In this document: piece after piece, positions 14,873 to 23,266 of the stretch
How the letters are laid out: the number at the start of each line of letters is the position of its first letter
Position numbering within the stretch: the first letter of the stretch is position 1
Origin: Marinibacterium sp039179965
GTDB lineage: Bacteria > Pseudomonadota > Alphaproteobacteria > Rhodobacterales > Rhodobacteraceae
Reading direction: 5' to 3'
Length of the DNA: 29,348 bases
Assembly (NCBI GenBank): GCA_039179965.1
Contig: JBCDEC010000019.1
Span: forward strand, 1 to 29,348
The notes under the pieces: generated by a model
Databases searched by the model: none
Told to the model about the DNA's origin: nothing
What the model saw: the letters and a program-made list of their open reading frames with translations, nothing else
Translations under genes and position numbers: made by a program

Positions 14873-16051
14873 TCAACAGCCGGAACCTGCGGTGACGAGC
14901 CCCGCGCCATAGACCGTGTCGCGCCCGGGAATGCCGAGGTCTTCGGCCTCTGTCTGCAGCCCCCGTCGGATCGCCGCGGTCGGTGCGGCATACAGGTCGG
15001 GATCTGCCGCGATCCGCGCCGTGACGAAGGGAACCGCCATCGAGGTGCCCGAGACAAAACGAGACGTGCCACTGGCCGAGACAAAGATATCAACGCCGGG
15101 CGCGGCCGCGTCCACATGGGGTCCGCGCACGGCCCGACTGTAGATCTCGCGGTCCGCATCGACGGCCGTGACCGCGATCACGTTGCTCAGGGCCGCCGGA
15201 TAGCGCGGCGCCGCGCCAGCGCCGTCATTGCCGACAGCGGCGACAATCGTCATTCCGCCCGAAACGGCCCTGTCGACCCCCCGGTCGAGCAGTTTGTTGT
15301 AGGGTCCGGCGAGGCTGACGTTGACCAGCCGCACATTCTGTGTGGCCAGCCAGTCCAGCGCCTTGAGCAGGTCGTCCACCCCGGCCTCCTGCTGGCCGCG
15401 CGGCGATGTGCCGATCACGTTGGCCGCATAAAGCGTCGCGCCCTGCAGGCGGCGGCGATCCAGCAGCACCGTGGCGACTTCACTGCCGTGGCGGGAGCGC
15501 ACCGGCGCCCCGCTCGCAAAATCCTTCGACACGATCTCGGAGCCCAGGGCTGCGCCCAGAGACGGATCGAGCGCGGTGTCCAGCATGCCGATCGGGCCTT
15601 GCGCGGGGCAGGCGGTGTCGGGCCAGTTCATCAGAGCGCTGGCATAGTCGAACCGGCTCGCACCTGCGACGGAGGCCAGACGATAGGCATGGTTTACACC
15701 AGCCGTGGACAAGGGTTCGATGGCTTCAAGGGCGGCAATCGCACCGGGCCCATCAAGCGGTGGGGGGATGTCAAAGCGCAGCATCCAGAGGCCGATTCCA
15801 TCCAGGGACCTGATCTCACGCGGCACGAAGCCCTGCGCCTGCGCCTCGGCGTCCAGGCGCTCGGCGGCGCCCTGGGACGGCACCAGCGCGATGATCTCGC
15901 GCGGGTCCACAACCTGATGCGCATCAGCCTGGATCAGGGCAGCTTCGGGCGGTTCAAGATCCAGCGTTTCGACGCAGCCCGCCAGCCCGGCCAGGCCGGC
16001 AAGCGCCGCGAGCCGCAACATGCGTCTCAGGGGGATCTGGAACATCTCCAT
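14873..16051 (-). CDS. S8 (subtilisin-like) serine protease, lipoprotein
   Basis: A 392-residue secreted protease. The signal peptide ends in the lipobox LAGC, with the lipidated Cys at residue 26, so it should be anchored in the envelope. Residues about 45-125 form an I9-like prodomain (IIALVPSQGAAERLDAEAQ, DGIGLWMLRFDIP). The catalytic domain has Asp158 (GPIGMLDTALD), His188 (SRHGSEVATVL), the oxyanion Asn275 (AAVGNDGAG) and Ser337 (SGTSMAVPFVTA), so the full triad is present. It lies 121 bp upstream of the anti-sigma gene on the same strand and could be co-transcribed with it. A role in cleaving the anti-sigma factor or processing envelope proteins is inference. TTGAACC also occurs before it (minus strand, around 16109-16115), but without CGAC at the 17-base spacing. 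Confidence 0.92.
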   Translation of the reverse strand: MEMFQIPLRRMLRLAALAGLAGLAGCVETLDLEPPEAALIQADAHQVVDPREIIALVPSQGAAERLDAEAQAQGFVPREIRSLDGIGLWMLRFDIPPPLDGPGAIAALEAIEPLSTAGVNHAYRLASVAGASRFDYASALMNWPDTACPAQGPIGMLDTALDPSLGAALGSEIVSKDFASGAPVRSRHGSEVATVLLDRRRLQGATLYAANVIGTSPRGQQEAGVDDLLKALDWLATQNVRLVNVSLAGPYNKLLDRGVDRAVSGGMTIVAAVGNDGAGAAPRYPAALSNVIAVTAVDADREIYSRAVRGPHVDAAAPGVDIFVSASGTSRFVSGTSMAVPFVTARIAADPDLYAAPTAAIRRGLQTEAEDLGIPGRDTVYGAGLVTAGSGC

Positions 16052-16759
16052 CGGCTGCCTTTTTTGCGTCGGTGCGATCCGGTCGAAGAGTGGTCAAATC
16101 CGCGCATGGGTTCAAGGGGCTCGCAAACCCGTGTTGAGCCTTCTGAACCTGACGTGATGTTTCGTCGGCCTGCGCAGGGCGTGTCGCGCGCCCCGGGTGT
16201 CTTTTGAAGAGAAGAGGGGCCGGGTGCGGCTACCTTTGCCCGGATGGCATAACACCCCGCGGGGGGGTGCGCAATCGGGGTGCGCTACATCTTCAGGATA
16301 CTTGCGTCGCGGGGCGGAGCGGAAGGGATCGGTGCGGCAACAAGACCCCAAGGCACGTCGCGCCGGTCAAACAGCCTTTCTTGCGAAGGTTTTGATCGCA
16401 AGTTCCCGAACCGTGGGATCCTGACTTTCGATCTGTGCGCCGCAGCGCAGGATACGGCGCCGCACAGTCCCAGAACTGTGTCGTGAGACCAAACTGCGGG
16501 ATGCGTTCTGCTGCTCTAGGAGCCAAAACCTCTCCCGCGCGCGGCCTGGCGCGCATGAACCATGTTGGCGGTCAATGCGCTCTTTGGCGTTTCACCGAGA
16601 CTGCCAATCGTTGGGCGGAGCGCCTAGCGCGCTGCCCGCGCCGCCGCTGAGATTATTCGTCGAATAATCTCGCCTCAGGCACCGGCCAAGATTATTCGAC
16701 GAATAATCTCCTTCAGTCCGGACCGCGTTTGTCAGTCGCAACACGTGGCCCGGGCCGGA
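16052..16759. other. 708-bp region without a convincing gene
   Basis: It separates the protease gene from the end of the mnh operon. No frame here has a family-like protein. Contents I can see are a GC-rich inverted repeat around 16252-16270 (CACCCCGC with GGGGGGTG), a lone GAAC-N17-CGAT motif on the plus strand (16408-16432) and two AT-rich palindromes at 16649-16709. The first 60-100 bases should hold the protease promoter. It may include decayed sequence. Confidence 0.5.
16649..16709. repeat. Pair of near-identical AT-rich palindromes
   Basis: GAGATTATTCG-T-CGAATAATCTC (16649-16671) and AGATTATTCG-A-CGAATAATCT (16689-16709) are each perfect palindromes around a single central base. Each is the reverse complement of the other over 21 bases. 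Centres are 39 bp apart. They are strikingly AT-rich in a GC-rich region and lie 51 bases beyond the mnhG stop. They could be operator sites, a double hairpin at the end of the mnh transcript, or a recombination relic. No T run follows on either strand. Confidence 0.8.
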
Positions 16760-17155
16760 TCAGTCCCGGGCGGCGCTGTCTTTCAGCGTCGGCGGATCGT
16801 CATAGATCGACCACCCATATGCGCCCATCGCGTCCGGCAGCTCGGCCTTGTTGACCGTTCGCGCCATATACGCCTTGGCAATGAAGTTGGCCGTAATCGG
16901 CGCCGTGATCAGCAGGAACAGCGTGATCAGCAGCTCATGGAACGATATCTTACCGTCCTGCCCGAAGAAGAAGATCATCGAGGCAATCAAAACGCCGCCC
17001 ACACCCAATGTGGTCGCCTTGGTCGGGGCATGCAGCCGTTGCAGCGTGTCCTTCAGCTTGATCAATCCATAGGATCCCACGATCCCGAAGATTCCGCTGA
17101 TCACCAGAGAGAGGCTCACCGTGATCTCGACCCAAAGCGGTAAGGTTTCACCCAT
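16760..17155 (-). CDS. mnhG: Monovalent cation/H+ antiporter subunit G
   Basis: A 131-residue membrane protein, last gene of the Mnh/Mrp/Pha operon. Start ATG at 17155, preceded by GGAGGG. It has three hydrophobic segments: SLSLVISGIFGIVGSYGLI, then ATTLGVGGVLIASMIFFFG, then LLITLFLLITAPITANFI. The family element IKLKDTLQRLHAPTKATTLG joins the first two. MnhG is an accessory subunit needed for assembly or activity of the complex. The C-terminal tail (AYGWSIYDDPPTLKDSAARD) is hydrophilic. Fourteen bases separate it from mnhF. Confidence 0.95.
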   Translation of the reverse strand: MGETLPLWVEITVSLSLVISGIFGIVGSYGLIKLKDTLQRLHAPTKATTLGVGGVLIASMIFFFGQDGKISFHELLITLFLLITAPITANFIAKAYMARTVNKAELPDAMGAYGWSIYDDPPTLKDSAARD

Positions 17156-17169
17156 CACTGCACCCTCCA

Positions 17170-17439
17170 TCATTCGATAATGTCGCCGCGCAAAACAAAG
17201 CGGCAATAGGCGACCGTGGAGACAAAGCCCACCATGGCCACCAGCATGGAGGCCTCGTAGTAGACCGCCGTGCCCCGCCAGATGCCGTAGAGCACCAGCA
17301 GCGCGATGACATTGATGACCATCGTATCCAGAGCCAGGATACGATCGGCCGCATCCGGACCTCTGGCCATGCGCCACAGGTTGAACAGAAGGCCCAGCCC
17401 ATAGCAGCCAAAGGCGAAATAGATCGCAATCGTGAGCAT
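17170..17439 (-). CDS. mnhF: Monovalent cation/H+ antiporter subunit F
   Basis: An 89-residue membrane protein with three predicted helices. The family hallmark RMARGPDAADRILALDTM lies after the first helix, followed by INVIALLVLYGIW and SMLVAMVGFVSTVAYCRFVL. The start at 17439 shares a base with the mnhE stop, so translation is coupled. In characterised Mrp/Pha systems MnhF is an essential small subunit. Length is normal. Confidence 0.95.
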   Translation of the reverse strand: MLTIAIYFAFGCYGLGLLFNLWRMARGPDAADRILALDTMVINVIALLVLYGIWRGTAVYYEASMLVAMVGFVSTVAYCRFVLRGDIIE

Positions 17440-17927
17440 CAGAAGATCTCCTTCAACCGGCGTTCATAGCGCCATTTGATCTCGTCACGGGTTCCGTCCG
17501 GGTCATCCGTGTGCAGACAATGCACCAGAATGCAGCTGGCATCTGCCGACAGCACGGCCGAAACCGTTCCCGGTGTCATGGTAATCGTTCCGGCCAGGAC
17601 TGTGATCGCTTCGGGCGACGTCAGCTCCAGCGGCACGCAGATCCACTGCGAGCGGATGTCTTCGTTCTTTTTGAACAGGATGATCAGCGCCACCTGGACG
17701 TTTGCGACGACAATGTCCCAGAGCACGATGAGGATGTAGCCCACAGCCTTGAGCGGGCGGCGCAGTTTTGGTCGGTCAGGCCAGAACGGGGCGGTCACCA
17801 AAGGGACCAAGACGCCAAGAACCGCGCCCAGGATAACGTTGCCCGGTGTCACCTTGTTGACCAGCCCAAGCCAGACGCAAAGCAGCATCAGGCTGAGCAG
17901 AGGATGCGGGAAGAGACGGTTGATCAT
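17439..17927 (-). CDS. mnhE: Monovalent cation/H+ antiporter subunit E
   Basis: A 162-residue protein. Two or three hydrophobic stretches at the N-terminus (LLSLMLLCVWLGLVN and VILGAVLGVLVPLVTAPFW), a third around VGYILIVLWDIVVANVQVAL, and a cytoplasmic C-terminal domain with TSPEAITVLAGTITMTPGT, the diagnostic MnhE motif, followed by LVHCLHTDDPDG. TGGAGG shortly before its ATG lies at the very end of mnhD (3-bp gap), so the two are coupled. Length and motif are typical. Confidence 0.95.
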   Translation of the reverse strand: MINRLFPHPLLSLMLLCVWLGLVNKVTPGNVILGAVLGVLVPLVTAPFWPDRPKLRRPLKAVGYILIVLWDIVVANVQVALIILFKKNEDIRSQWICVPLELTSPEAITVLAGTITMTPGTVSAVLSADASCILVHCLHTDDPDGTRDEIKWRYERRLKEIF

Positions 17928-17930
17928 GGT

Positions 17931-19607
17931 CTATTCCTCCACCGTGTCGGCCTGTGCCTCATGGGCTTCGGCATTGTCTGCAGTGTGCGGTGTCTGGCTC
18001 GCCTTCTCGTCAGATCCGTCCGTGCCATATCCGGATTTCTCTTCGCCCTTGTCCTCGCCCTTCGACAGATCCTTGCCCTCATTGTTTTTGTAAAGCACGG
18101 CCGAGACATAGGCGGACGGATCCAGCAACTCGTTGGTTGCGGCTTCGAGATACCGCGTGAGCGGTCCGGCGTAGACCGCCAGCGCGGCAAGCAGGACAAG
18201 CGCGGCCAGGCTCGGGGCGACCTGCAGCGGGGTTGCCGGGGTCGTATTCAGCGGCGGTCGTTGCTCGGGATGATCCGCGTCCGGTGTCGCGGTGGAGCGC
18301 CAGAAGATCATGCTGCCGGCGCGCGCAAAGCCCAGGATCGTCAGCAGCGATCCCACGAGGATCGCGGTCCAGGCAATCGGCATTTCAACCGGCAGGCGCA
18401 GGGCATCAAGCACCAGAAGCTTGCCCAGAAACCCCGACAGCGGCGGCATGCCGGCCATGGCAATCGCCGCCCCGAAGAACAGCGCGGCAAACAGGCCGTT
18501 CTGCACGGTTGCCGGTTGCGGCACCAACCGGTCGTCGGCCCGCCGGCTCAGCACCAGATCCGCTATCAGAAACAGCGCCGCCGCGGCAAAGGTTGAATGG
18601 ACGAGGTAGTAGAGGGCGGCCGTCAGGGCTTTGGCGTCAAAGGCCGAAAGTGCGATGATCAGCGTGCCCATCGAACCCACAACCGAAAACGCAATCAGTG
18701 GCATAAGCCGCCGCGCGCCCAGCACGCCGAAGGCGCCAATGGCGATGGTCACCACGCCGCCAATAAAGAGCAGATGCGCCGGCATATTCTGCATCGACTC
18801 CACCTCGGGCCCGAAGACCAGTGCATGAACCCGCAGGATCGAATAGGCCCCGACCTTGGTCATGATCGCAAAAAGGGCCGCCACCGGAGCGGGCGCATTG
18901 GCATAGGTGCCGGGCAGCCAGAACTGTACCGGGAAAATTGCCGCTTTCACGGCAAACACGATCATCAGGAGGATCGCCGCGACACGGGCCAGTGCGGCTT
19001 CGTCGGCGGGCAATTCCCGGATCCGCACCGCCAGATCGGCGATGTTGAGCGTGCCGGTGGAGGCATAGAGCGTGCCAAGCGCGAACAAAAAGAGCGTCGA
19101 ACCCGCAAGGTTGATGATCACATATTGCAGTCCTGCGCGGACCCGGTCCGAGCCACCGGAATGGATCATCAGCCCGTAGGAGGCGATCAGCAGGACTTCG
19201 AAGAAGACGAAGAGATTAAAGACGTCACCTGTCAGAAACGCACCACAGATCCCCATCAACTGGAACTGGAAGAGCGCGTGAAAATGTCGTCCGCGTGCGT
19301 CCCATCCCGTCGCGGCGGCGTGCGTCAGCGTCAGCACGGCAAGAAGGCCCGTCAGCAGCACCATCAGTGCGGAAAGCCGGTCCAGAACCAGGACGATCCC
19401 GAAGGGCGCGGGCCAGTTGCCGAGGCGATAGACCAGAATCTCCCCCGAGGCGGTCACGTTGAGAAGGTACAGCGCGATGCCCACCAGCCCGAGCGTTGCC
19501 ACAAAGGACGACACGCGGGCCAGCACGATGTCGTAGCGCATCACAAAGGCGATGAGCGGCGCGACAAGAGCCGGAAGGATAACGGGCGCGATGATCCAGT
19601 GGCTCAT
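17931..19607 (-). CDS. mnhD: Monovalent cation/H+ antiporter subunit D, with an acidic C-terminal tail
   Basis: A 558-residue NuoN/NuoM-like proton-translocating subunit with about 14 membrane helices. Hallmarks include GDVFNLFVFFEVLLIASYGL with its conserved Glu, KAAIFPVQFWLPGTYANAPA with the conserved Lys, and MTKVGAYSILRV. Family members are usually about 490-510 residues. Here a hydrophilic tail of about 60 residues rich in Glu, Asp, Lys and Gly (KNNEGKDLSKGEDKGEEKSG, then TADNAEAHEAQADTVEE) follows the last helix. The start overlaps the mnhC stop (ATGA). With MnhA it forms the ion-translocating part of the complex. Confidence 0.96.
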   Translation of the reverse strand: MSHWIIAPVILPALVAPLIAFVMRYDIVLARVSSFVATLGLVGIALYLLNVTASGEILVYRLGNWPAPFGIVLVLDRLSALMVLLTGLLAVLTLTHAAATGWDARGRHFHALFQFQLMGICGAFLTGDVFNLFVFFEVLLIASYGLMIHSGGSDRVRAGLQYVIINLAGSTLFLFALGTLYASTGTLNIADLAVRIRELPADEAALARVAAILLMIVFAVKAAIFPVQFWLPGTYANAPAPVAALFAIMTKVGAYSILRVHALVFGPEVESMQNMPAHLLFIGGVVTIAIGAFGVLGARRLMPLIAFSVVGSMGTLIIALSAFDAKALTAALYYLVHSTFAAAALFLIADLVLSRRADDRLVPQPATVQNGLFAALFFGAAIAMAGMPPLSGFLGKLLVLDALRLPVEMPIAWTAILVGSLLTILGFARAGSMIFWRSTATPDADHPEQRPPLNTTPATPLQVAPSLAALVLLAALAVYAGPLTRYLEAATNELLDPSAYVSAVLYKNNEGKDLSKGEDKGEEKSGYGTDGSDEKASQTPHTADNAEAHEAQADTVEE

Positions 19608-19984
19608 GGCTGGCGATCTCCTTCGCCGGTCTGTCCGTCATCCATATCGCTCACATCCAGCGGCATATCAACTTCGTCGGTATTTGATTCCAGATAGGCG
19701 CCAAGGGCGACCATCACCAAAAGCGCGGTCATGCCGAAGGAAATCACGATGGCCGTCAGAACCAGCGCCTGCGGCAGCGGATCGGTATAGGCCTGATCGG
19801 CGGCGTAGGGATCAAGGATTGGCGGCAGGTTGATCGCCAGCCCGCCGCTGGAAAACAGAAACACGTTCACAGCGTAAGACAGCAGCGCCAGTCCCAGGAT
19901 GACCGGAAAGGCGCGCAGGCGGAGGACCAGATAGACCCCCGCGGCGGTCAGGGCGCCAACGGCGCTGGCCACAAGCAATTCCAT
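19604..19984 (-). CDS. mnhC: Monovalent cation/H+ antiporter subunit C
   Basis: A 126-residue NuoK-like subunit with three helices. Hallmarks are RAFPVILGLALLSYAVNVFL and DPLPQALVLTAIVISFGMTA, as in NuoK and MnhC. It ends in an acidic tail (NTDEVDMPLDVSDMDDGQTG). The start is one base after the mnhAB stop. The tail and that of MnhD are both acidic, which may place extra negative charge on the cytoplasmic face of the complex. Confidence 0.96.
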   Translation of the reverse strand: MELLVASAVGALTAAGVYLVLRLRAFPVILGLALLSYAVNVFLFSSGGLAINLPPILDPYAADQAYTDPLPQALVLTAIVISFGMTALLVMVALGAYLESNTDEVDMPLDVSDMDDGQTGEGDRQP

Positions 19985-19985
19985 G

Positions 19986-22853
19986 TCAGCGCTCCTCCGT
20001 CTCGGTCTTGGGCCTTGGGGTCGGGTCGTAATCCATGGGCGTGATGTTCACGGTCTCGCCGGCATAGCGTGCAATCCGGCTCAGCGAATAGAGCATCAGC
20101 ATCACCGCCCCCAGAACCGTCAGGAACACGCCAAGGTCAAAGATCAGCGCCGAGGCCAGTTCGAACTCTTCAATCGGCGGCAGGTGGACATAATCAAAGG
20201 CTGACGACAGGAACGGCGCCCCGAAGAGCCATGACCCCATGCCGCAAAGCGTGGCGATCACGACGCCCCAACCGATGAACGAATGGTAGTGGATCTTCTG
20301 CCGGGCCTGGGTCCAGGCAAAGCCGGAGGCCATGTATTGCATCAACAGCGCAATCGAGACGATCAGGCCGGCCACAAAGCCGCCGCCCGGCTGGTTGTGC
20401 CCGCGCAGGAACATGTAGACGCCAACCATGATCGCGATGGGCATCATCACCCGTGTCGCGATCACCATCATGAGCGGATGTCGGTCGCGCGATCGGTCCT
20501 GATCGTAGTCGGTATTGCGCAGCCGTCGCGCCGCCGGGCCATTGAGCAGCGATTCCATCAGCGCGAAAATGGCGAGCCCGGCAATGCCCAGGACGATAAT
20601 CTCGCCGTAGGTGTCATAGCCTCGGAAATCCACCAGGATCACGTTCACCACATTGGTGCCGCCGCCGCCGCCGTAGGAATTGGCCAGATGGTAGTCGGAA
20701 ATCTTTGGCACATCGCGCATCATGAAGGCAAAGGCCAGCGCGGCGACCCCAATGCCGGCGATGCCGGCAATGATCGCGTCGCGAATGCGCAGGCCTTGCG
20801 GGCTTTCTTTCGGGGTCTCCTTGGGCAGGAAGTGCAGGGCGAGGAGCAACAGCATGATCGTCACTGTCTCCACCGAGATCTGGGTCAACGCCAGATCCGG
20901 AGCGGAGAGGTAGACGAATCCGGCCGAGATCATCAGGCCGATGATCCCGATCACCACAAGCGCGCGGAACCGATGCCGGTGCAGCGCCACCACCCCGGCG
21001 GTGGCCGACACAAGCAGCAGCCAGCCAACAAAGATCACCGGCGGGATCGGCAGCATGGTGCGGTTGGCCGGGGCCAGTCCGCCGCCACTGTAGGCGATGA
21101 CCCCCAGTGCCACGGTGAATACCACAAAGATCGCCAGATAGCGGCTGATCGCGCCATTATGCGTTGTTTCGGTCACCCAGCGGCTGAAGGCGACCAGACG
21201 GGCGATGAGCGCATCGAAAATCGCCTTGGCGGCAGGAACGCGCAACGCCGACCACAGCCGGTCCAGCGGCGTGAAGGCGATCAGCACAAGGGCTCCGACG
21301 CTCAGCGCAATACCCGACATGATCAGGGCCGGCGTCACGCCATGCCAGATCTTGAGATAGAAATAGGGCATTTCGGTATCGCCGATCACCGCTTGACCGG
21401 CCACGCGCACCAGCGGCTCGGCCAGGGGCGGATAGACGCCGATGGCCACCACCAGAACAACCAGAAACGCCGGTGCGATCCACATGCCGAAGGGAGGGTC
21501 ATGGGGCTTGTGCGGATAGTCGTCCCGCACCGGGCCAAAGAAGACATGGAAGATGAACCGGAACGAATAGGCGGCCGAAAAGACCGATCCTGCCGTGGCA
21601 ATGATGGCCACGAAAAGATGCTGGTTGAAGAAATTGGCATGGAACGCCTCTTCCAGCATCAGTTCCTTGGACAGAAACCCGTTCGTGAAGGGGATGCCTG
21701 CCATCGACATCGCTGCAATGGTGCCGATGACAAAGGTGATTGGCATCAGCGTCATCAGACCGCCCAAACGGCGAATGTTTCGCGTATGGGCTTCGTGATC
21801 GATGATGCCTGCGGTCATAAACAGCGCGGCTTTGAACGTCATGTGGTTGATGATGTGGAACACCGCTACAATCGCGGCAAAGGGCGTGGCAAAGCCCAAC
21901 AGAGCCGTCAAAAGCCCCAACTGGCTGACGGTGGAAAAGGCCAGAAGCCCCTTGAGGTCGTCCTTGAAGAACGCCACCACCGCGCCGACCACCATCGTGA
22001 TCAGCCCGACCGACGCCACGATATAGAACCACGCATCCGTACCCGACAGCGCCGGCCACATCCGGGCCATCAGAAACACCCCGGCCTTCACCATGGTCGA
22101 GGAGTGCAGATAGGCGGAGACCGGCGTCGGCGCGGCCATGGCATGAGGCAACCAGAAGTGGAACGGGAACTGCGCAGACTTGGTGAAGGCACCCAGCAGG
22201 ATCAGGATCAGAGCGGGCAGATACCACTCGGAGGCTTTGATCAGATCCCCGGCCTTGAGAATGTCGGTAAGGTTGTAGCTGCCGACGATATTGCCCAGGA
22301 TCAGCATCCCGGCGATCATGGCCAGACCGCCTGCGCCTGTGACTGCCAGCGCCATACGCGCGCCCTGGCGACCTTCGGGCAGGTGCTTCCAATACCCGAT
22401 CAGCAGGAAGGATGACAGCGACGTCAGCTCCCAAAAGATCAGCAAAAGCAGGATATTGTCAGACAGAACTATACCCAGCATCGCGCCCTGGAAGAGCAGA
22501 AGGAAGGTGTAGAACTGTCCCATCGGGTCGTCGCTCGAGAGGTAAAACCGCGCATAGAGCGTGATCAGAAGGCCCACGCCCGTGATCATCGCGGCAAAGA
22601 GGAACCCGAGCCCGTCCAGGAAGAAGCTTGCCGAAAGGCCCAGTTGCGGCAGCCATTGCAACTCGAACGTGAGCACTTCGCCCCGGAAGATCTGCGGTGC
22701 CAGCACCATCAGCATGACAAAGGCCAGCCCGGTTGGGGCCGCCGTAAAGGCCGCACAGGCGTTGCGACCCGCACGGATCATGATCCCGGGGAGCAAGGCA
22801 CCCAGAAACGGCAGCAAGGCAATGATGAGAAGCAGCGGGGTCTGATCGCTCAT
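19986..22853 (-). CDS. mnhA: Monovalent cation/H+ antiporter, fused subunits A and B
   Basis: A 955-residue first gene of the operon. The ATG at 22853 has GGGAGGAC upstream (about 22862-22870); an upstream in-frame start lacks support. The N-terminal NuoL-like part carries the proton-antiporter motif AQFPFHFWLPHAMAAPTPVS (about residues 230-250) and FFKDDLKGLLAFSTVSQLG. A middle MbhD-like segment (SAPDLALTQISVETVTIMLL) is near 640-670 and an MbhE-like segment (VNVILVDFRGYDTYGEIIVL) near 740-765. The C-terminal MnhB domain (FLRGHNQPGGGFVAGLI) starts near 790. AB fusion is the arrangement of Pha/group 2 Mrp systems of alphaproteobacteria. The complex exchanges Na+ or K+ for protons; ion choice cannot be read here. 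Confidence 0.96.
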   Translation of the reverse strand: MSDQTPLLLIIALLPFLGALLPGIMIRAGRNACAAFTAAPTGLAFVMLMVLAPQIFRGEVLTFELQWLPQLGLSASFFLDGLGFLFAAMITGVGLLITLYARFYLSSDDPMGQFYTFLLLFQGAMLGIVLSDNILLLLIFWELTSLSSFLLIGYWKHLPEGRQGARMALAVTGAGGLAMIAGMLILGNIVGSYNLTDILKAGDLIKASEWYLPALILILLGAFTKSAQFPFHFWLPHAMAAPTPVSAYLHSSTMVKAGVFLMARMWPALSGTDAWFYIVASVGLITMVVGAVVAFFKDDLKGLLAFSTVSQLGLLTALLGFATPFAAIVAVFHIINHMTFKAALFMTAGIIDHEAHTRNIRRLGGLMTLMPITFVIGTIAAMSMAGIPFTNGFLSKELMLEEAFHANFFNQHLFVAIIATAGSVFSAAYSFRFIFHVFFGPVRDDYPHKPHDPPFGMWIAPAFLVVLVVAIGVYPPLAEPLVRVAGQAVIGDTEMPYFYLKIWHGVTPALIMSGIALSVGALVLIAFTPLDRLWSALRVPAAKAIFDALIARLVAFSRWVTETTHNGAISRYLAIFVVFTVALGVIAYSGGGLAPANRTMLPIPPVIFVGWLLLVSATAGVVALHRHRFRALVVIGIIGLMISAGFVYLSAPDLALTQISVETVTIMLLLLALHFLPKETPKESPQGLRIRDAIIAGIAGIGVAALAFAFMMRDVPKISDYHLANSYGGGGGTNVVNVILVDFRGYDTYGEIIVLGIAGLAIFALMESLLNGPAARRLRNTDYDQDRSRDRHPLMMVIATRVMMPIAIMVGVYMFLRGHNQPGGGFVAGLIVSIALLMQYMASGFAWTQARQKIHYHSFIGWGVVIATLCGMGSWLFGAPFLSSAFDYVHLPPIEEFELASALIFDLGVFLTVLGAVMLMLYSLSRIARYAGETVNITPMDYDPTPRPKTETEER

Positions 22854-23266
22854 ATGGGCGCGGTCCTCCCGGGGGCCGTCTGAAGGGTCTAGGTCGAGGC
22901 CTTGCATAGGCCCGGTCTTGGCGTAGTCGGTCGCGCCTCCAATGTGGAGAGCATCTGCACAGATTTTGCCGATTTTCTACGCGGTTCTGTTGATTTTTTT
23001 GCAGATCGGAGCGCATTTGCGCTGATCACGCCACGCGAATGGGCCTAGGCGCAGGGGTCGCGCTGTGATTGTTCGCGGATCGCCCGGCGGATGCGCGCTA
23101 TAGCCGCAACAGCCAGATCGGAGCCCATCGGCTCTGTCAGGGCGCTGCGCGCGGCGGAGGATTGGCCGTCAAAAGGCAAGGGGTCATCCCGGGTTACGAA
23201 TCAGACGCAAAGTGTCAGGTATGCCGCAATGCGGCAAGATCAATGCCGCAGGAGCGTTTATCCCCC
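22854..23266. other. Spacer upstream of the mnh operon and downstream of galM
   Basis: No gene seen in 413 bp. The part next to 22854 must carry the mnh promoter on the minus strand; an AT-richer stretch at about 22965-23005 is a possible site, but I cannot assign elements. A short perfect inverted repeat TGCCGCA-A-TGCGGCA (23222-23236) lies about 30 bases beyond the galM stop and may mark the end of that transcript. Confidence 0.45.

Noticed and set aside
16082..16116. TTGAACC before the S8 protease as the same ECF promoter
   Set aside because: The -35-like part matches, but CGAC follows only after 24 bases, not 17, so I did not count it as the shared motif.
14849..16207. Plus-strand open frame opposite the S8 protease gene
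   Set aside because: The minus strand has the full Asp/His/Ser triad and a lipobox; the plus-strand product has no recognisable features.
16252..16270. GC-rich inverted repeat as a terminator of the protease region
   Set aside because: It lies upstream of the protease gene and has no T run; no transcript is known to end there.
16408..16432. GAAC-N17-CGAT as a third ECF promoter
   Set aside because: It lacks the TTGAACCGCG context, ends in CGAT not CGAC and has no plus-strand gene downstream; likely chance.
20283..22415. Long open frame on the plus strand opposite the antiporter A/B gene
   Set aside because: Its product is rich in Arg, His, Gln and Gly with no family-like motif, as expected for the reverse strand of a GC-rich coding gene; the minus-strand MnhA/B motifs are unambiguous.
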